Below are positions 33,319-42,681 of a stretch of DNA of 64,000 bases, one piece after another. The notes beneath the pieces are model-generated. The model did no database searches, was not told the DNA's origin, and saw only the letters and a list, made by a program, of their open reading frames with translations. The DNA is taken from NCBI RefSeq assembly GCF_001938565.1, contig NZ_MSYM01000013.1, positions 187,496 to 251,495 on the forward strand. Direction: 5' to 3'. Made by a program: the position numbers and the translations under genes. This DNA is from Rhodoferax antarcticus ANT.BR. Its GTDB lineage: Bacteria; Pseudomonadota; Gammaproteobacteria; Burkholderiales; Burkholderiaceae_C. The stretch's first letter is position 1. Each line of letters opens with the position of its first letter.

Positions 33319-34257
33319 TTGCCTGCATTGAAAAGCCCCCATTCCCTTTTATATGCCACCCGACCGGGTGCATTGCCCGCGCGCTTTCGCCGCGAGCGGT
33401 TGCTGCTGGTGGGCTGTGGCGACATCGGTCTGCGCGTGGCGGCACTGCTGCGCCCCCGGGCGCGGTTGCTGGCGCTGACCTCCAGCCCGGCACGTGTGCC
33501 AGAGTTGCGTGCGTGTGGCATCACCGCGCTACACGGCAATCTGGACGAACCCGCCAGCCTGCGACGCCTGAGTGGCCTGGCCAACCGTGTGGTGCATCTG
33601 GCGCCACCGCCAGAGGGCAACGACGGCGACCCGCGCACCAAGGCGTTGACACGGGCCTTGCGCCTGCGCAGTCCACCGCAGTCATTCGTCTACGGCTCCA
33701 CCAGCGGCGTGTATGGCGACCTGCAAGGTGGGGTGGCTACTGAGACAAGAGCTGCTAACCCTTACACATCAAGGGCTAGAAGGCGAATTGACGCAGAAAA
33801 CAGGGTGCGCCACTTTGGCCGCGCCACGGGCGTGCGCAGCGCCATTTTGCGCATCCCCGGCATTTACGCCCCGAACCGCGTGGGCGGCACACCGCGCGAA
33901 CGCCTGCTGCGCGGCACGCCGATGCTGTGTGCCGCAGATGATGTGTACACCAACCATATCCACGCCGATGACCTGGCCCGCACCTGTGTCGCGGCACTTT
34001 GGCGCGGTGCGCCGCAGCGCATCTACAACACCAATGATGACAGCTGCCAAAAGATGGGCGAGTATTTTGAGATGGCCGCTGACCTGTATGGCTTGGCGCG
34101 CCCACAGCGGCTGACACGCGCTGAAGCCCAGCAACGCTTGCCGCTGGCACTGCTGAGTTTCATGAGCGAGTCCCGCCGCATGGACAACGCGCGTCTGAAA
34201 AAAGAGCTGCGCCTGAAGCTGCGCTACCCCACGGTGGCGCAGGGACTCGTTAGTTGA
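33319..34257 (+). CDS. NAD-dependent epimerase/SDR-family protein (YeeZ-like)
   Basis: The 312-residue protein has a Rossmann N terminus, LLLVGCGDIGLRVAALL, and an extended-SDR middle, FVYGSTSGVYGDL, with Y in YGS. HADDLARTCVAAL follows. Residues 144-157 (RAANPYTSRARRRI) are encoded by a hairpin repeat in frame, yet still resemble the ETRPxNPxTxRAxRR stretch common in the family. The TTG at 33319 is the best start in view. Its substrate is unknown. It is divergent from the ferredoxin reductase gene. Confidence 0.82.
   Translation: MPALKSPHSLLYATRPGALPARFRRERLLLVGCGDIGLRVAALLRPRARLLALTSSPARVPELRACGITALHGNLDEPASLRRLSGLANRVVHLAPPPEGNDGDPRTKALTRALRLRSPPQSFVYGSTSGVYGDLQGGVATETRAANPYTSRARRRIDAENRVRHFGRATGVRSAILRIPGIYAPNRVGGTPRERLLRGTPMLCAADDVYTNHIHADDLARTCVAALWRGAPQRIYNTNDDSCQKMGEYFEMAADLYGLARPQRLTRAEAQQRLPLALLSFMSESRRMDNARLKKELRLKLRYPTVAQGLVS
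33748..33789 (+). repeat. CTAG hairpin repeat copy inside the epimerase gene
   Basis: AGAGCTGCTAACCCTT, 7 nt, AAGGGCTAGAAGGCGAATT. The arms pair at 8 of 9 positions. It is read in the sense direction and keeps the frame. Confidence 0.8.
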
Positions 34258-34341
34258 CAAAAATGGCAAGTATAAAAGGGCTCCTATTCACATGCCCCAT
34301 TCGAGATAGGCCACTCTCATCGACGCTTTAGAAGATGGGCT

Positions 34342-36254
34342 CCCGGGTTCGACAGCTATTTGCCCCCCGTCACCTCAATCCCCAGTGAAATCAACAGTTT
34401 TCTTCTCTAAAAATTCATTTGTGTAATGGCGCGATTAACGATTTATTTGTAAATTTGCTAGCCATGTCCTGTGATAGAGTAGTGGCGTGTTTATCAAAGT
34501 CACCCGCCGCGGTCCTAATCGCTACGTCCAACTCGTCGAGGCGTACCGTGATGCATCCACCGGTAGACCCAAACAACGCACTATTGCATCGCTGGGTCGC
34601 ATCGACCAGTTAAACACCGAGCTCAATTCCGTCATTGCCGGCTTGCAGCGTGTCACGGGGCAAACCCCTGCAGCGCTTGCACCGGCAACACCACCCGTTC
34701 TCAGCTTTGAGGCCGCCCGTGATTTTGGTGATGTCTACACACTCACCGAATTGTGGAACGCTTTGGGTTTTGATGGCCTGCGCGGTGTTTTTCGCCACAC
34801 CCGCCACAGCATTGACGTTGAAGCCCTGATCCGGGTCATGGTGTTCAACCGCCTGTGTGATCCTGACTCCAAGCTGGGCGTGCTGCGCTGGTTGGAAACG
34901 GTGGCTTTGCCGGGAACGTCACTGGAATCGATTGACCATCAGCACCTGCTGCGCGCCATGGATGCACTGGTCGATCACAAGGCAGAGGTTGATAACGTGA
35001 TGGCCAGCTTGCTGCGCCCTCTGGTTGATCAAGACCTGGCCATGGTGTTTTATGACATGACGACCATTCGGGCTGCCGGTCTGTCTGAGCAGGAAGGGGA
35101 CTTGCGCCACTATGGCATGGCCAAAGTAGGCGTGGTTGAGCGCCAGGTCATGCTCGGAGTCGTACAGACCTCAGAGGGTTTGCCTCTGTACCACGAGGTG
35201 TTTGACGGCAACACGGCGGAGGTGACCACGATCAAGGGTGTGATCGAGAAGATCGTGGCGCGCTTTCCCATCAAACGCGTCATTGCGGTGGCCGACCGGG
35301 GCTTGCTATCCACAGAGAACTTGGCTGATTTGCAGGAAATTGTTTTGCCTGGGGGCAACAAGCTCGAATTCATTCTGGCCGTACCGGGCAGGCGTTATGG
35401 GGACTTCGTTGAGCTGCTGGAGCCGTTTCATACAAAGCAGTGTTTACCCGCCAAAGAAGAAATTCTGGGTGAGGCCGCTTGGAACAAGCTGCGCTTGATC
35501 ATTGCCCATGATCCACAGGTGTCGTTGGATGCGGGTGCCAAGCGTGACAAACGCATTAACGAGTTGAAAGCGCAAGCCGATCTGTGGGTGGGCAAGCTCA
35601 ATGATCAGGATGCGGGTAAGAAAAAACCTGGTCGCAAGCTCTCTGATGGCGGGGCACGAGCCAAGTTTTACCGCGAGGTGTGCGAGGCCCATTTGGCGCG
35701 GATTGTGAAGGTGAACCTCAAGAGTGAGCTCTTCACCTACGACATTGATGAACGGGCTTTGAAGCACGCCAAGATGATGGACGGCAAGCTGCTGTTGGTG
35801 ACCAATGCGCCAGACTTCACGCCCGAGGAGGTGATCAAGCGCTATAGGTCATTGGCTGACATTGAGCGCGGGTTTCGGGTGATGAAGTCTGAGATCGAGA
35901 TTGGGCCGATTTACCACCGCCTGCCCGATCGGATTCACGCCCATGCGACCATTAGCTTTATGGCGCTGATTCTGTACCGGGTCATGCGCAGCCGTCTCAG
36001 AGACAGCAACACCAAGATATCACCAGAGCGCGCACTCGACAAGTTGCGCCGCATTCAGCATCAGGTGGTGAAGGTCAATGATTTGGAGCCCATTGCCGCG
36101 CTCTCAAGCATCAACCACGAACACGCGGAGATTTTGCAAGCACTGACGATCAAGAAACCGACCCTTCCCGCCCAGTTGACCCTTTTGTAGTGGCACACGC
36201 GCGGGGCGCACCTATATAAATCAACACGTTACAAATTTAACTGTCGAACTCGGG
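34342..36254 (+). mobile_element. IS1634-type insertion sequence (IS4 superfamily)
   Basis: The element is 1,913 bp. Its left end CCCGGGTTCGACAGCTATTTG matches the reversed right end CCCGAGTTCGACAGTTAAATTTG. It is flanked by a direct 6-bp duplication TGGGCT at 34336-34341 and 36255-36260, which fixes both ends. The single transposase gene is intact, so it may be recent. It does not break a recognisable gene. Confidence 0.88.
34487..36190 (+). CDS. IS1634-family DDE transposase
   Basis: The 567-residue protein starts at GTG (MFIKVTRRGPNRYVQLVEAY). DDE residues are in VFYDMTTI (about D187), IAVADRGLLS and the C-terminal SLADIERGFRVMKSEIEIGP, with HRLPDRIHAHA following, as in IS4-superfamily IS1634 enzymes. 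The length is normal for the family and there is no internal stop. Confidence 0.93.
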   Translation: MFIKVTRRGPNRYVQLVEAYRDASTGRPKQRTIASLGRIDQLNTELNSVIAGLQRVTGQTPAALAPATPPVLSFEAARDFGDVYTLTELWNALGFDGLRGVFRHTRHSIDVEALIRVMVFNRLCDPDSKLGVLRWLETVALPGTSLESIDHQHLLRAMDALVDHKAEVDNVMASLLRPLVDQDLAMVFYDMTTIRAAGLSEQEGDLRHYGMAKVGVVERQVMLGVVQTSEGLPLYHEVFDGNTAEVTTIKGVIEKIVARFPIKRVIAVADRGLLSTENLADLQEIVLPGGNKLEFILAVPGRRYGDFVELLEPFHTKQCLPAKEEILGEAAWNKLRLIIAHDPQVSLDAGAKRDKRINELKAQADLWVGKLNDQDAGKKKPGRKLSDGGARAKFYREVCEAHLARIVKVNLKSELFTYDIDERALKHAKMMDGKLLLVTNAPDFTPEEVIKRYRSLADIERGFRVMKSEIEIGPIYHRLPDRIHAHATISFMALILYRVMRSRLRDSNTKISPERALDKLRRIQHQVVKVNDLEPIAALSSINHEHAEILQALTIKKPTLPAQLTLL

Positions 36255-36653
36255 TGGGCTTTCTTGTAATTTGTCGGGTAGTCCGGACTGAACAGCACCG
36301 AATTATTCAGCCTGCTAGACCATGACGGCAAACTTCCAGACAAACAAGACGCGTCGAAGCACCGAGGTGTTAGCCTAACACTTGCCGTCGTGGCCGCGCC
36401 TGGTTGGATGCCATTCCAATAGGTTGGCCGGATGCGGGAACAGCGCGGTCTCTACCCCAGGCACGAATGCTGTCAATCTGCTCAGGAGCGGTTTTTGACA
36501 AAGGCACAACATTAATGAAACTGCGGCGAAATAGATCTGACGTGACCGCCTGTTACCGGCTGAACATCCGCGAGTGTCTAAACAGCGCTTATTGGCAGTT
36601 CTGATCAGCGTGCCGCAGCTGCCCTGCTGTCTGTCGGCTAGCCGGACAGTGGC
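36255..36653. other. About 400 bp between the IS1634 element and the metallopeptidase gene
   Basis: No confident gene. A minus-strand frame around 36400-36510 reads smoothly (LSKTAPEQIDSIRAWGRDRA) and may be the tail of a lost gene. Nothing else was recognised apart from the right copy of the IS target duplication at 36255-36260. Confidence 0.4.
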
Positions 36654-37211
36654 TCAACTCGCTGGCGGTTCAGCGTTGTCCCACAAGCGCGCGCCTGCCA
36701 CCTCAAGGTGCGTCAGGTAAACACGCACCTCGAATTCGAGCTGGTGGTAGCGCGGCTCCATGTAGTTGCAGAGTTGGTAAAACGCCTTGTCATGCGCGCG
36801 CTCTTTGAGGTGAGCGAGCTCGTGCACTGCGATCATTTTCAGAAACTCAGGCGGAGCCTGCTTGAACAAACTCGCCACGCGAATTTCACGCTTGGCCTTG
36901 AGCTTGTTGCCCTGCACGCGAGCGATCGTGGTGTGGGTGCCCAGCGCGTGCTGCACCACTTGCAGCTTGTTGTCAAACAGCACCTTTGCCAGTGGCTCAG
37001 CCCCGCGCAGATGCTCAGACTTCAGCGCCTGCATATAGTCAAACAGCGACCGATCGGTGCGCACGGCGTGGCCCTGCGGGTATTTGCGCAAGAGCCAGTC
37101 GGCCACCCGGTCTTCCTGCAGCAGCTTTTCCACCTGCGCTAGCGTGTCTGGCGGGTAGCCTTGCAGGTAGCGCAGCGCTGCGGCTACAGGTTGATTCAGT
37201 ACTATATTCAT
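36654..37211 (-). CDS. YgjP-like zinc metallopeptidase-domain protein
   Basis: The 185-residue protein contains HELAHLKERAHDKAFYQLC, the HExxH zinc motif with the third ligand H typical of YgjP/WLM-type domains (a spacing of about six residues to the next His). The role of the family is not well known. I chose the ATG at 37211; seven further codons upstream come from a hairpin repeat and are unlikely to be original. It follows lysS on the same strand with the repeat in between. Confidence 0.85.
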   Translation of the reverse strand: MNIVLNQPVAAALRYLQGYPPDTLAQVEKLLQEDRVADWLLRKYPQGHAVRTDRSLFDYMQALKSEHLRGAEPLAKVLFDNKLQVVQHALGTHTTIARVQGNKLKAKREIRVASLFKQAPPEFLKMIAVHELAHLKERAHDKAFYQLCNYMEPRYHQLEFEVRVYLTHLEVAGARLWDNAEPPAS

Positions 37212-37250
37212 AGCTACTAGCGCTTTAAACATAAGGGCTAGAGGCCATTT
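37209..37250 (+). repeat. CTAG hairpin repeat copy between lysS and the metallopeptidase gene
   Basis: ATAGCTACTAGCGCTT, 7 nt, AAGGGCTAGAGGCCATTTT: a near-consensus copy that abuts the start codon of the metallopeptidase and ends 5 bp from the lysS stop. Confidence 0.88.
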
Positions 37251-37254
37251 TGGC

Positions 37255-38808
37255 TTAAACTTCTCGACGCAGTGCTGGGAACAAAATCACGTCGCGGATG
37301 CTGCTGCTGTCGGTCAGCAGCATCATCAGCCGGTCCAGCCCAACACCGCAGCCACCGGTGGGCGGCATACCGTATTCCAACGCGCGGATGAAGTCGTGGT
37401 CGTAGTACATGGCTTCGTCGTCGCCACTGTCTTTGGCGGCCACCTGGGCCTGGAAGCGGGCGGCTTGTTCTTGCGCATCGTTCAACTCGCTGAAGCCGTT
37501 GCCGAATTCGCGCCCGGTGATGTAAAGCTCAAAACGCTCGGTGACTTCGGGGCGGTTGTCGTTGGCGCGGGCCAGCGGCGAGATTTCGGTTGGGTGCTCC
37601 ATGATGAAGGTCGGGTTCCAGAGCTTTTCTTCCACGGTTTCTTCAAAGTAAAACACCTGCAGGCTGGGCAGGCTGCGCTTCGAGATGTGGTGCTTGGCCT
37701 CGGTGATGCCCAAGTTGGGCAACACGCTGCGCAGCCAGGTGGCGCTGTCCACCTTCAGGCCCGAGCCGTCGTCGAGCATCTGGCCGGCGTCGGTGTATTT
37801 GCAGATGGCTTCATGGATGGTCAGGCGCTCAAAGGGCTGTTCCAGATCGACCGGTTTGCCTGCGTAGCTCAAGTGCAGGGTGCCCAAGGCCTTTTGTGCA
37901 GCATCGCGGATCAGGGCTTCGGTGAAGGTCATCAAATCCTGGTAGTCCCAATACGCCGCGTAGAACTCCATCATGGTGAACTCGGGGTTGTGGCGCACGC
38001 TGATGCCTTCGTTGCGGAAGCTGCGGTTGATCTCGAACACGCGATCAAAGCCGCCAACAATCAGGCGCTTCAGGTACAGCTCGGGCGCAATGCGCAAAAA
38101 CATCTGCTGGTCCAGCGCGTTGTGGTGCGTGGTGAAAGGTTTCGCGTTGGCGCCGCCCGGAATCGGGTGCAGCATCGGCGTTTCCACTTCCAGAAAGTCG
38201 TGCGCGACCATGAATTCGCGAATGCCGCTGATGGCTTTGCTGCGCGCCACAAAGCGCTTGCGGGTGGTCTCGTCGGTCATCAGGTCGACATAGCGCTGGC
38301 GGTATTTGACCTCCTGGTCGGCCATGCCGTGGAACTTGTCGGGCATCGGGCGCAGGCTTTTGGTGAGCAGGCGGATGCTGCTGGCATGAATCGACAGCTC
38401 ACCGGTCTTGGTCTTGAACACTTTTCCCTCTGCGGCCACGATGTCGCCCAGATCCCAGTGCTTGAAGGCGTTGTAAAGCTCTTCGCCCAGGTCATCGCGC
38501 TTGATGTAGATCTGAATGCGTGCGGTGCTGTCTTGCAAGGTGCAAAAGCTGGCCTTGCCCATAACGCGCTTGAGCATCATGCGTCCCGCCACCTTGGCGC
38601 TGTGGCCTTGCTCTAGCAGGTCGTCGGGCGCGGTGTCGGCGTGGTCGGTGAGCAGGCTGGCGGCGTGGTGGGTGGGCTTGAAGTCGTTTGGGAAGGCAAC
38701 GCCTTTGCCCTGCTGCTGTGCCTGGCGCAACGCGGCGAGCTTGTCGCGCCGCTCGGCCATCAACTGGTTTTCGTCTTGGGGCACGGGAGGTAGGAGGGGT
38801 TCGGACAT
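37255..38808 (-). CDS. lysS: Lysyl-tRNA synthetase, class II
   Basis: The protein is about 517 residues. It has an OB-fold anticodon domain ([19 protein letters not shown]), class II motif 2 ([20 protein letters not shown]) and motif 3 ([18 protein letters not shown]). It charges tRNA-Lys with lysine. I prefer the ATG at 38808 over a TTG three codons upstream. Length and motifs are normal. Confidence 0.96.
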   Translation of the reverse strand: MSEPLLPPVPQDENQLMAERRDKLAALRQAQQQGKGVAFPNDFKPTHHAASLLTDHADTAPDDLLEQGHSAKVAGRMMLKRVMGKASFCTLQDSTARIQIYIKRDDLGEELYNAFKHWDLGDIVAAEGKVFKTKTGELSIHASSIRLLTKSLRPMPDKFHGMADQEVKYRQRYVDLMTDETTRKRFVARSKAISGIREFMVAHDFLEVETPMLHPIPGGANAKPFTTHHNALDQQMFLRIAPELYLKRLIVGGFDRVFEINRSFRNEGISVRHNPEFTMMEFYAAYWDYQDLMTFTEALIRDAAQKALGTLHLSYAGKPVDLEQPFERLTIHEAICKYTDAGQMLDDGSGLKVDSATWLRSVLPNLGITEAKHHISKRSLPSLQVFYFEETVEEKLWNPTFIMEHPTEISPLARANDNRPEVTERFELYITGREFGNGFSELNDAQEQAARFQAQVAAKDSGDDEAMYYDHDFIRALEYGMPPTGGCGVGLDRLMMLLTDSSSIRDVILFPALRREV

Positions 38809-38939
38809 GGCTGACAATCAAAAGGCGGGTGAAGGGTGGCGAAAGCCCGCACGCTGTTGGGGCCACGCAAAAAACCCGTTATTTTAAAGTGCCAGGGGTC
38901 GCTATCATTGACCGCTCCCTTCTTGATTGGCTTTTGCCC

Positions 38940-39506
38940 ATGCTGTTCCAAATTGTCTCTTTGTTGTTGGAGGTGGTTGTCGCCATTCTGAGTGGTGCCT
39001 GCCTGTTGCGCCTGTACATGCAGTACCAACGCATCCCGATGTCGGCGCGCTCGGGGAACCCGTTGGGGCGCTTCGTGTTTGCCCTGACCGACTGGATTGT
39101 TCTGCCGCTGCGTAAAGTAATTCCAGCGGTGGGTGCGCTTGACACGGCTAGCTTGGTTGGCGCGTTTGTGCTGCAGTTTGCATCGTTTGGCTTGCTCTGG
39201 CTGCTGGTCGGCGGGGTAGGCGGATTTTTTTCCGTGCCGATTTTGGCCTTCTTTGGTCTGCTGCGCATGACGTTGTCAGCCATGACCGCCGCAGTCATCG
39301 TGTACGCGATCTTGTCCTGGGTGCAGACAAATTCAGTGTTTGCTGATGTGCTTGAGCGTCTGGTAAGCCCGGTGCTGGCACCCATCCGGCGGGTGGTGCC
39401 GCTGATTGGCGGGGTCGACCTGTCACCGCTGGTGCTACTGGTGCTGCTGCAGGTTGCTTCCATCGTGCTGGGAAGTCTGCAGGGTTGGGCGCTGCTGCTG
39501 TTTTGA
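38940..39506 (+). CDS. YggT-family membrane protein
   Basis: The 188-residue protein has two YggT repeats of about 90 residues, each with hydrophobic segments around a LxxxxxxPxLxPxRxxxP-like motif (RFVFALTDWIVLPLRKVIP; LERLVSPVLAPIRRVVP). Family members are linked to osmotic and membrane functions; the mechanism is not established. It is divergent from lysS. Confidence 0.9.
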   Translation: MLFQIVSLLLEVVVAILSGACLLRLYMQYQRIPMSARSGNPLGRFVFALTDWIVLPLRKVIPAVGALDTASLVGAFVLQFASFGLLWLLVGGVGGFFSVPILAFFGLLRMTLSAMTAAVIVYAILSWVQTNSVFADVLERLVSPVLAPIRRVVPLIGGVDLSPLVLLVLLQVASIVLGSLQGWALLLF

Positions 39507-39559
39507 CGCGACGGCGCGTGCTTGCAGCTATCCTCGATGCTCAACAACAGGAGATAGAT

Positions 39560-39790
39560 ATGACGCAATCGTGGCTGCCCTCATTGATCACTGCCACGCC
39601 TCAAGAGGGTTTTGATCTGGTCATCACGCTCAGCCGACGCGGGGTCAAGTACACCCAACCAGACTCGGACAAGCTCATGGCGATGCGTTCGGCATATGCG
39701 GAATCTGCAGACGGGCTGACTGCAGCGTCACAAGTCATCGCCATCAACTTCCAGACGATATCGGCTGCCAACAACTATTGGCGCGGCTAG
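39560..39790 (+). CDS. Small protein of unknown function downstream of yggT
   Basis: A 76-residue frame (MTQSWLPSLITATPQEGFDL and on) with GGAG 7-9 nt before the ATG and coding-like composition. No motif, signal peptide or membrane segment is seen. It lies 53 bp after yggT and may be transcribed with it. Confidence 0.55.
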   Translation: MTQSWLPSLITATPQEGFDLVITLSRRGVKYTQPDSDKLMAMRSAYAESADGLTAASQVIAINFQTISAANNYWRG

Positions 39791-39802
39791 GCCATTGATG
39801 CC

Positions 39803-40237
39803 ATGAAGCGCGCGGCGTCGAGGGGCGATGTCATTGATTCAATTCCCACCCCTGTCCAGCCACACCGTTCACGGTTGATGCGTGGGTTTCTGTGGACCGT
39901 TGGCAGCGTGTCGCTCATGCTTGGCCTGATCGGTGTGGTGCTGCCCGGCCTACCCACCACCCCCTTCATCCTGCTTGCCGCCGGCTGCTACGCCAAGGCC
40001 TCGCCTAAGCTGCACGCCCGTCTGCTCAACCACCGCTGGTTCGGGCCCATGCTGCGCGATTGGGACCGCGACCACAGTCTGACCCAGCGCACCAAGACGG
40101 TGGCGTTAGTGTCGATGACGCTGATGGTGGTCCTGTCGATCTGGGGCTTTCAGGGCCGACCGTTACTGCAAGGCGTGCTGCTGGTAACTGGCATCATCGG
40201 AGCTGTGGCGGTGCTGAGGATTGCGACGCGCCGATGA
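39803..40237 (+). CDS. DUF454 (YbaN-like) membrane protein
   Basis: The 144-residue protein has the family signature: a helix ending IGVVLPGLPTTPFILLAAGCYAK, then HARLLNHRWFGPMLRDWDR, and two further helices. YbaN proteins sit in the inner membrane; their function is unknown. It starts 12 bp after the small gene upstream. Confidence 0.88.
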   Translation: MKRAASRGDVIDSIPTPVQPHRSRLMRGFLWTVGSVSLMLGLIGVVLPGLPTTPFILLAAGCYAKASPKLHARLLNHRWFGPMLRDWDRDHSLTQRTKTVALVSMTLMVVLSIWGFQGRPLLQGVLLVTGIIGAVAVLRIATRR

Positions 40238-40437
40238 CGATCCGCCAGCCATTGTTTTCTCCGGGCACCCTGGGCTGGATTACCCCGTTCCTGTAGCGCT
40301 GCGACAGATGGCATCTTGTCGCCATGCTTACAAAGCGTTTACGGTCTGGTAGCAGGGATGCAGCCTTTACAGCCTGCGCCAGGCTTAAGCTTCTCCCCAA
40401 TGTCGGCGCTGTGCCGATTGCACTGGAGGCAATCAAA

Positions 40438-42060
40438 ATGGCAGTGGATCGAAAAACCTTGGACAAGGCCGTTGGCGGCACCTTACTGGTGGGTGTGCTT
40501 GGCTTTCTCGTTCTGAGCTCACCTTGGACTTGGTCGCTGACCCATCCGGGCCGAACGCTGCCCGACTTGGCTGGCGCAGATCTGGCCAATGGACGCAATG
40601 TCTTACTGGCGTCGCATTGCGCGAATTGCCATGAGAGCGCTGGACAGAACAACGACACGCTGCTCGGCGGCGGTCGCAAACTCGACACCAAGTTCGGGGT
40701 GTTTCACATGCCCAACATCTCCCCCAACAAAACCACAGGCATCGGCAACTGGACTCTGGAACAGTTTGATCGCGCCATGCGCGAGGGCGTCGGTCCCGGA
40801 GGTATCTTTCCCGACGGGCGTAACCTGTATCCGTCATTTCCCTATACCTCTTACCAGCGCATGACCGGCGAGGATGCGCGCGATTTGTACGTCTCCATGA
40901 TGAGTCTGGCACCGGTCAGCCATCAGGCGGCTGATCATGAGTTGAAGCTCCCCATCAACCTGCGCCGCGGCGTTGGGGTGTGGCGCTTGGCGTTCCTGGA
41001 TGGCAAGCGCGGGGAAGAGGGCCCGTCTCCCGAGGGGGTTGATGTGGCACTTTACAAACGCGGTGAATACTTGGTGGAAGGCGCGGGGCACTGCGCCTAA
41101 TGTCACTCGCCACGCAATTCCATGGGCAACATCATGAAAGACCAGCGCTACGCTGGCGGAACCAATCCGCAGGGTGACGGCTATTTCCCGAACATCACGC
41201 CGGATGAAACCGGCATCGGTTTCTGGTCTGTGGCGTCAATCAGCAACTACCTGCATTGCGGCATTAGCCCAATCGGGCGCGCCTCAGACGGCGATATGGC
41301 TGAGGTGGTCAAAAATACCTCGTGCTTGCCGCTGAGCGATATTCAGGCCATGGCGGTGTATCTGTAGCACGTCTTGGCGGTGGATCGACGTGCCCCAGGC
41401 TTGCCCGTGCCAAACCGGACCGAAACTTTGGCGATGTTGAAAAATGCGGTCCAAGCCAAGCCCAACCTGCCGACCTCGCCTGCCTCGGCCATCAGTGGTG
41501 ATGCACAAGCCCCGGTGGTTGCGGCTAAAAACGTCTGGCTTGAGGCATCCGGCATCGGCGGATCGACGCCAGAACAGGGCAAGTTGCTCGGTGGTGCGCA
41601 GGTGCGCATCGCTCAGCGCGATGGCGACAAATTGCAGCTGGTGCTGAAGGGCTGGCAGATGGAGGAAGCGCCGTCAATCGTCTGCCAAGCCAAGGGGCAT
41701 CAGGTGATGCCGGCAGTCTTGTCCGACGCGGTGGCGGCCACTGTCCAGCGCGGCACGCCGGAAACCGAACCGGATACCGGCCAGTCCTGGGTGCCCGTTG
41801 AAATGACGCTGTGGTCGAACGTTTCGGACTTGAATACAAACCGTCAAGCGCTCTGGGATTACAGCAAGGACTCTTATCAGAAGGCATGCGCCGGGTGCCA
41901 TGTGCTGGCGCAGAAGACGCACTTCACGGCAAAGCAGTGGATCGGCACCATGAAGTCGATGAAGCGTTTCACCTCATTCACCGATGACGAATATCGCCTG
42001 ATCCAGGCGTATCTGCAGAATCACTCGAAAGACCTGGGTGGTGGCATCAAGGGGCCAGTG
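40438..42060 (+). pseudogene. Multi-domain c-type cytochrome of a TorC-like locus, two in-frame stops
   Basis: An N-terminal membrane anchor (LLVGVLGFLVLSS) and a first heme site CANCH are followed by a second cytochrome domain whose heme motif is broken by a stop: CA-TAA-CH at 41098-41100, where CAxCH is expected. A second stop (TAG, 41365-41367) follows MAVYL. The frame then continues to a TorC-type C-terminal heme domain (YQKACAGCHVLAQKTHF). All parts are in one frame. It would pass electrons from quinol to a periplasmic molybdo-reductase. GGAGG precedes the ATG at 40438. Confidence 0.8.
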
Positions 42061-42072
42061 CAAAGACTGGCA

Positions 42073-42660
42073 GCACCGACAACGGCGCGCCAGAGGCCGC
42101 CGATCTTGCCTTCGTGGCTAAGTGGCTGGCGCAGCAATTCCAGAGCGCGCCCTTGCGTCGCACGCCTGCAAGCCATGCGCACGACGCAAGGGCTGGTGGC
42201 CCTGCAATAGATCGCAGAGACGCTCGATCAGCCGGCTGTAACGCAGGCAATCTGTGTCGACCTAACCGGTGGCACGCCCGCCGATATGTCTGTGATCCTG
42301 CAGCGTCGTCACGCAGCCTTGTTTGAAGGCATCTTTCGCCACCGCAGCGTTGCGCCGAATGCCAGCGTGTGGGATGGCACGGGGCGGCAGTTCGGGCCTG
42401 CGGTTGAGCGCATGCAGCAGCTACTGCGCGACCTTGACGTGCGTGTAGCGTGCGATTGCAAAGAGCCGGCTGACCATGTCGCCCTCGAACTGGTGGCACT
42501 TGCACAGGCGTTACGGCAAGGCCGCACGCAGAGCATTCAGGCCCTGCTATCTGAGATGCAAGGCTGGACGGCTGGTTTTGCGCCGGCATTGATTCGCGCC
42601 GATGGCAATGGCTTCTACGGGCAGGCAGCACAGTTGCTGACCGCACTGCTGGAAAAGATC
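42073..42660 (+). pseudogene. TorD-like chaperone remnant
   Basis: TorD-type chaperone sequence is split over two frames. DLAFVAKWLAQQFQSAPL (about 42099-42152) is in one, and RLQAMRTTQGLVALQ, then TAG (42208-42210), then IAETLDQP and on to AAQLLTALLEKI in the other. No start codon is clear. The end runs directly into molybdo-reductase sequence without stop or start, so a deletion seems to have joined the two genes. TorD chaperones guide cofactor insertion into TorA-type enzymes. Confidence 0.65.
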
Positions 42661-42681
42661 GCTTTGAAACCGTCACCGCAG

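Noticed and set aside
33271..33493. A longer N terminus for the ferredoxin reductase (from 33493)
   Set aside because: The extra codons lie opposite the epimerase gene and have no ferredoxin-like sequence.
37396..38616. 406-codon plus-strand frame opposite lysS
   Set aside because: It is a shadow of lysS without recognisable domains.
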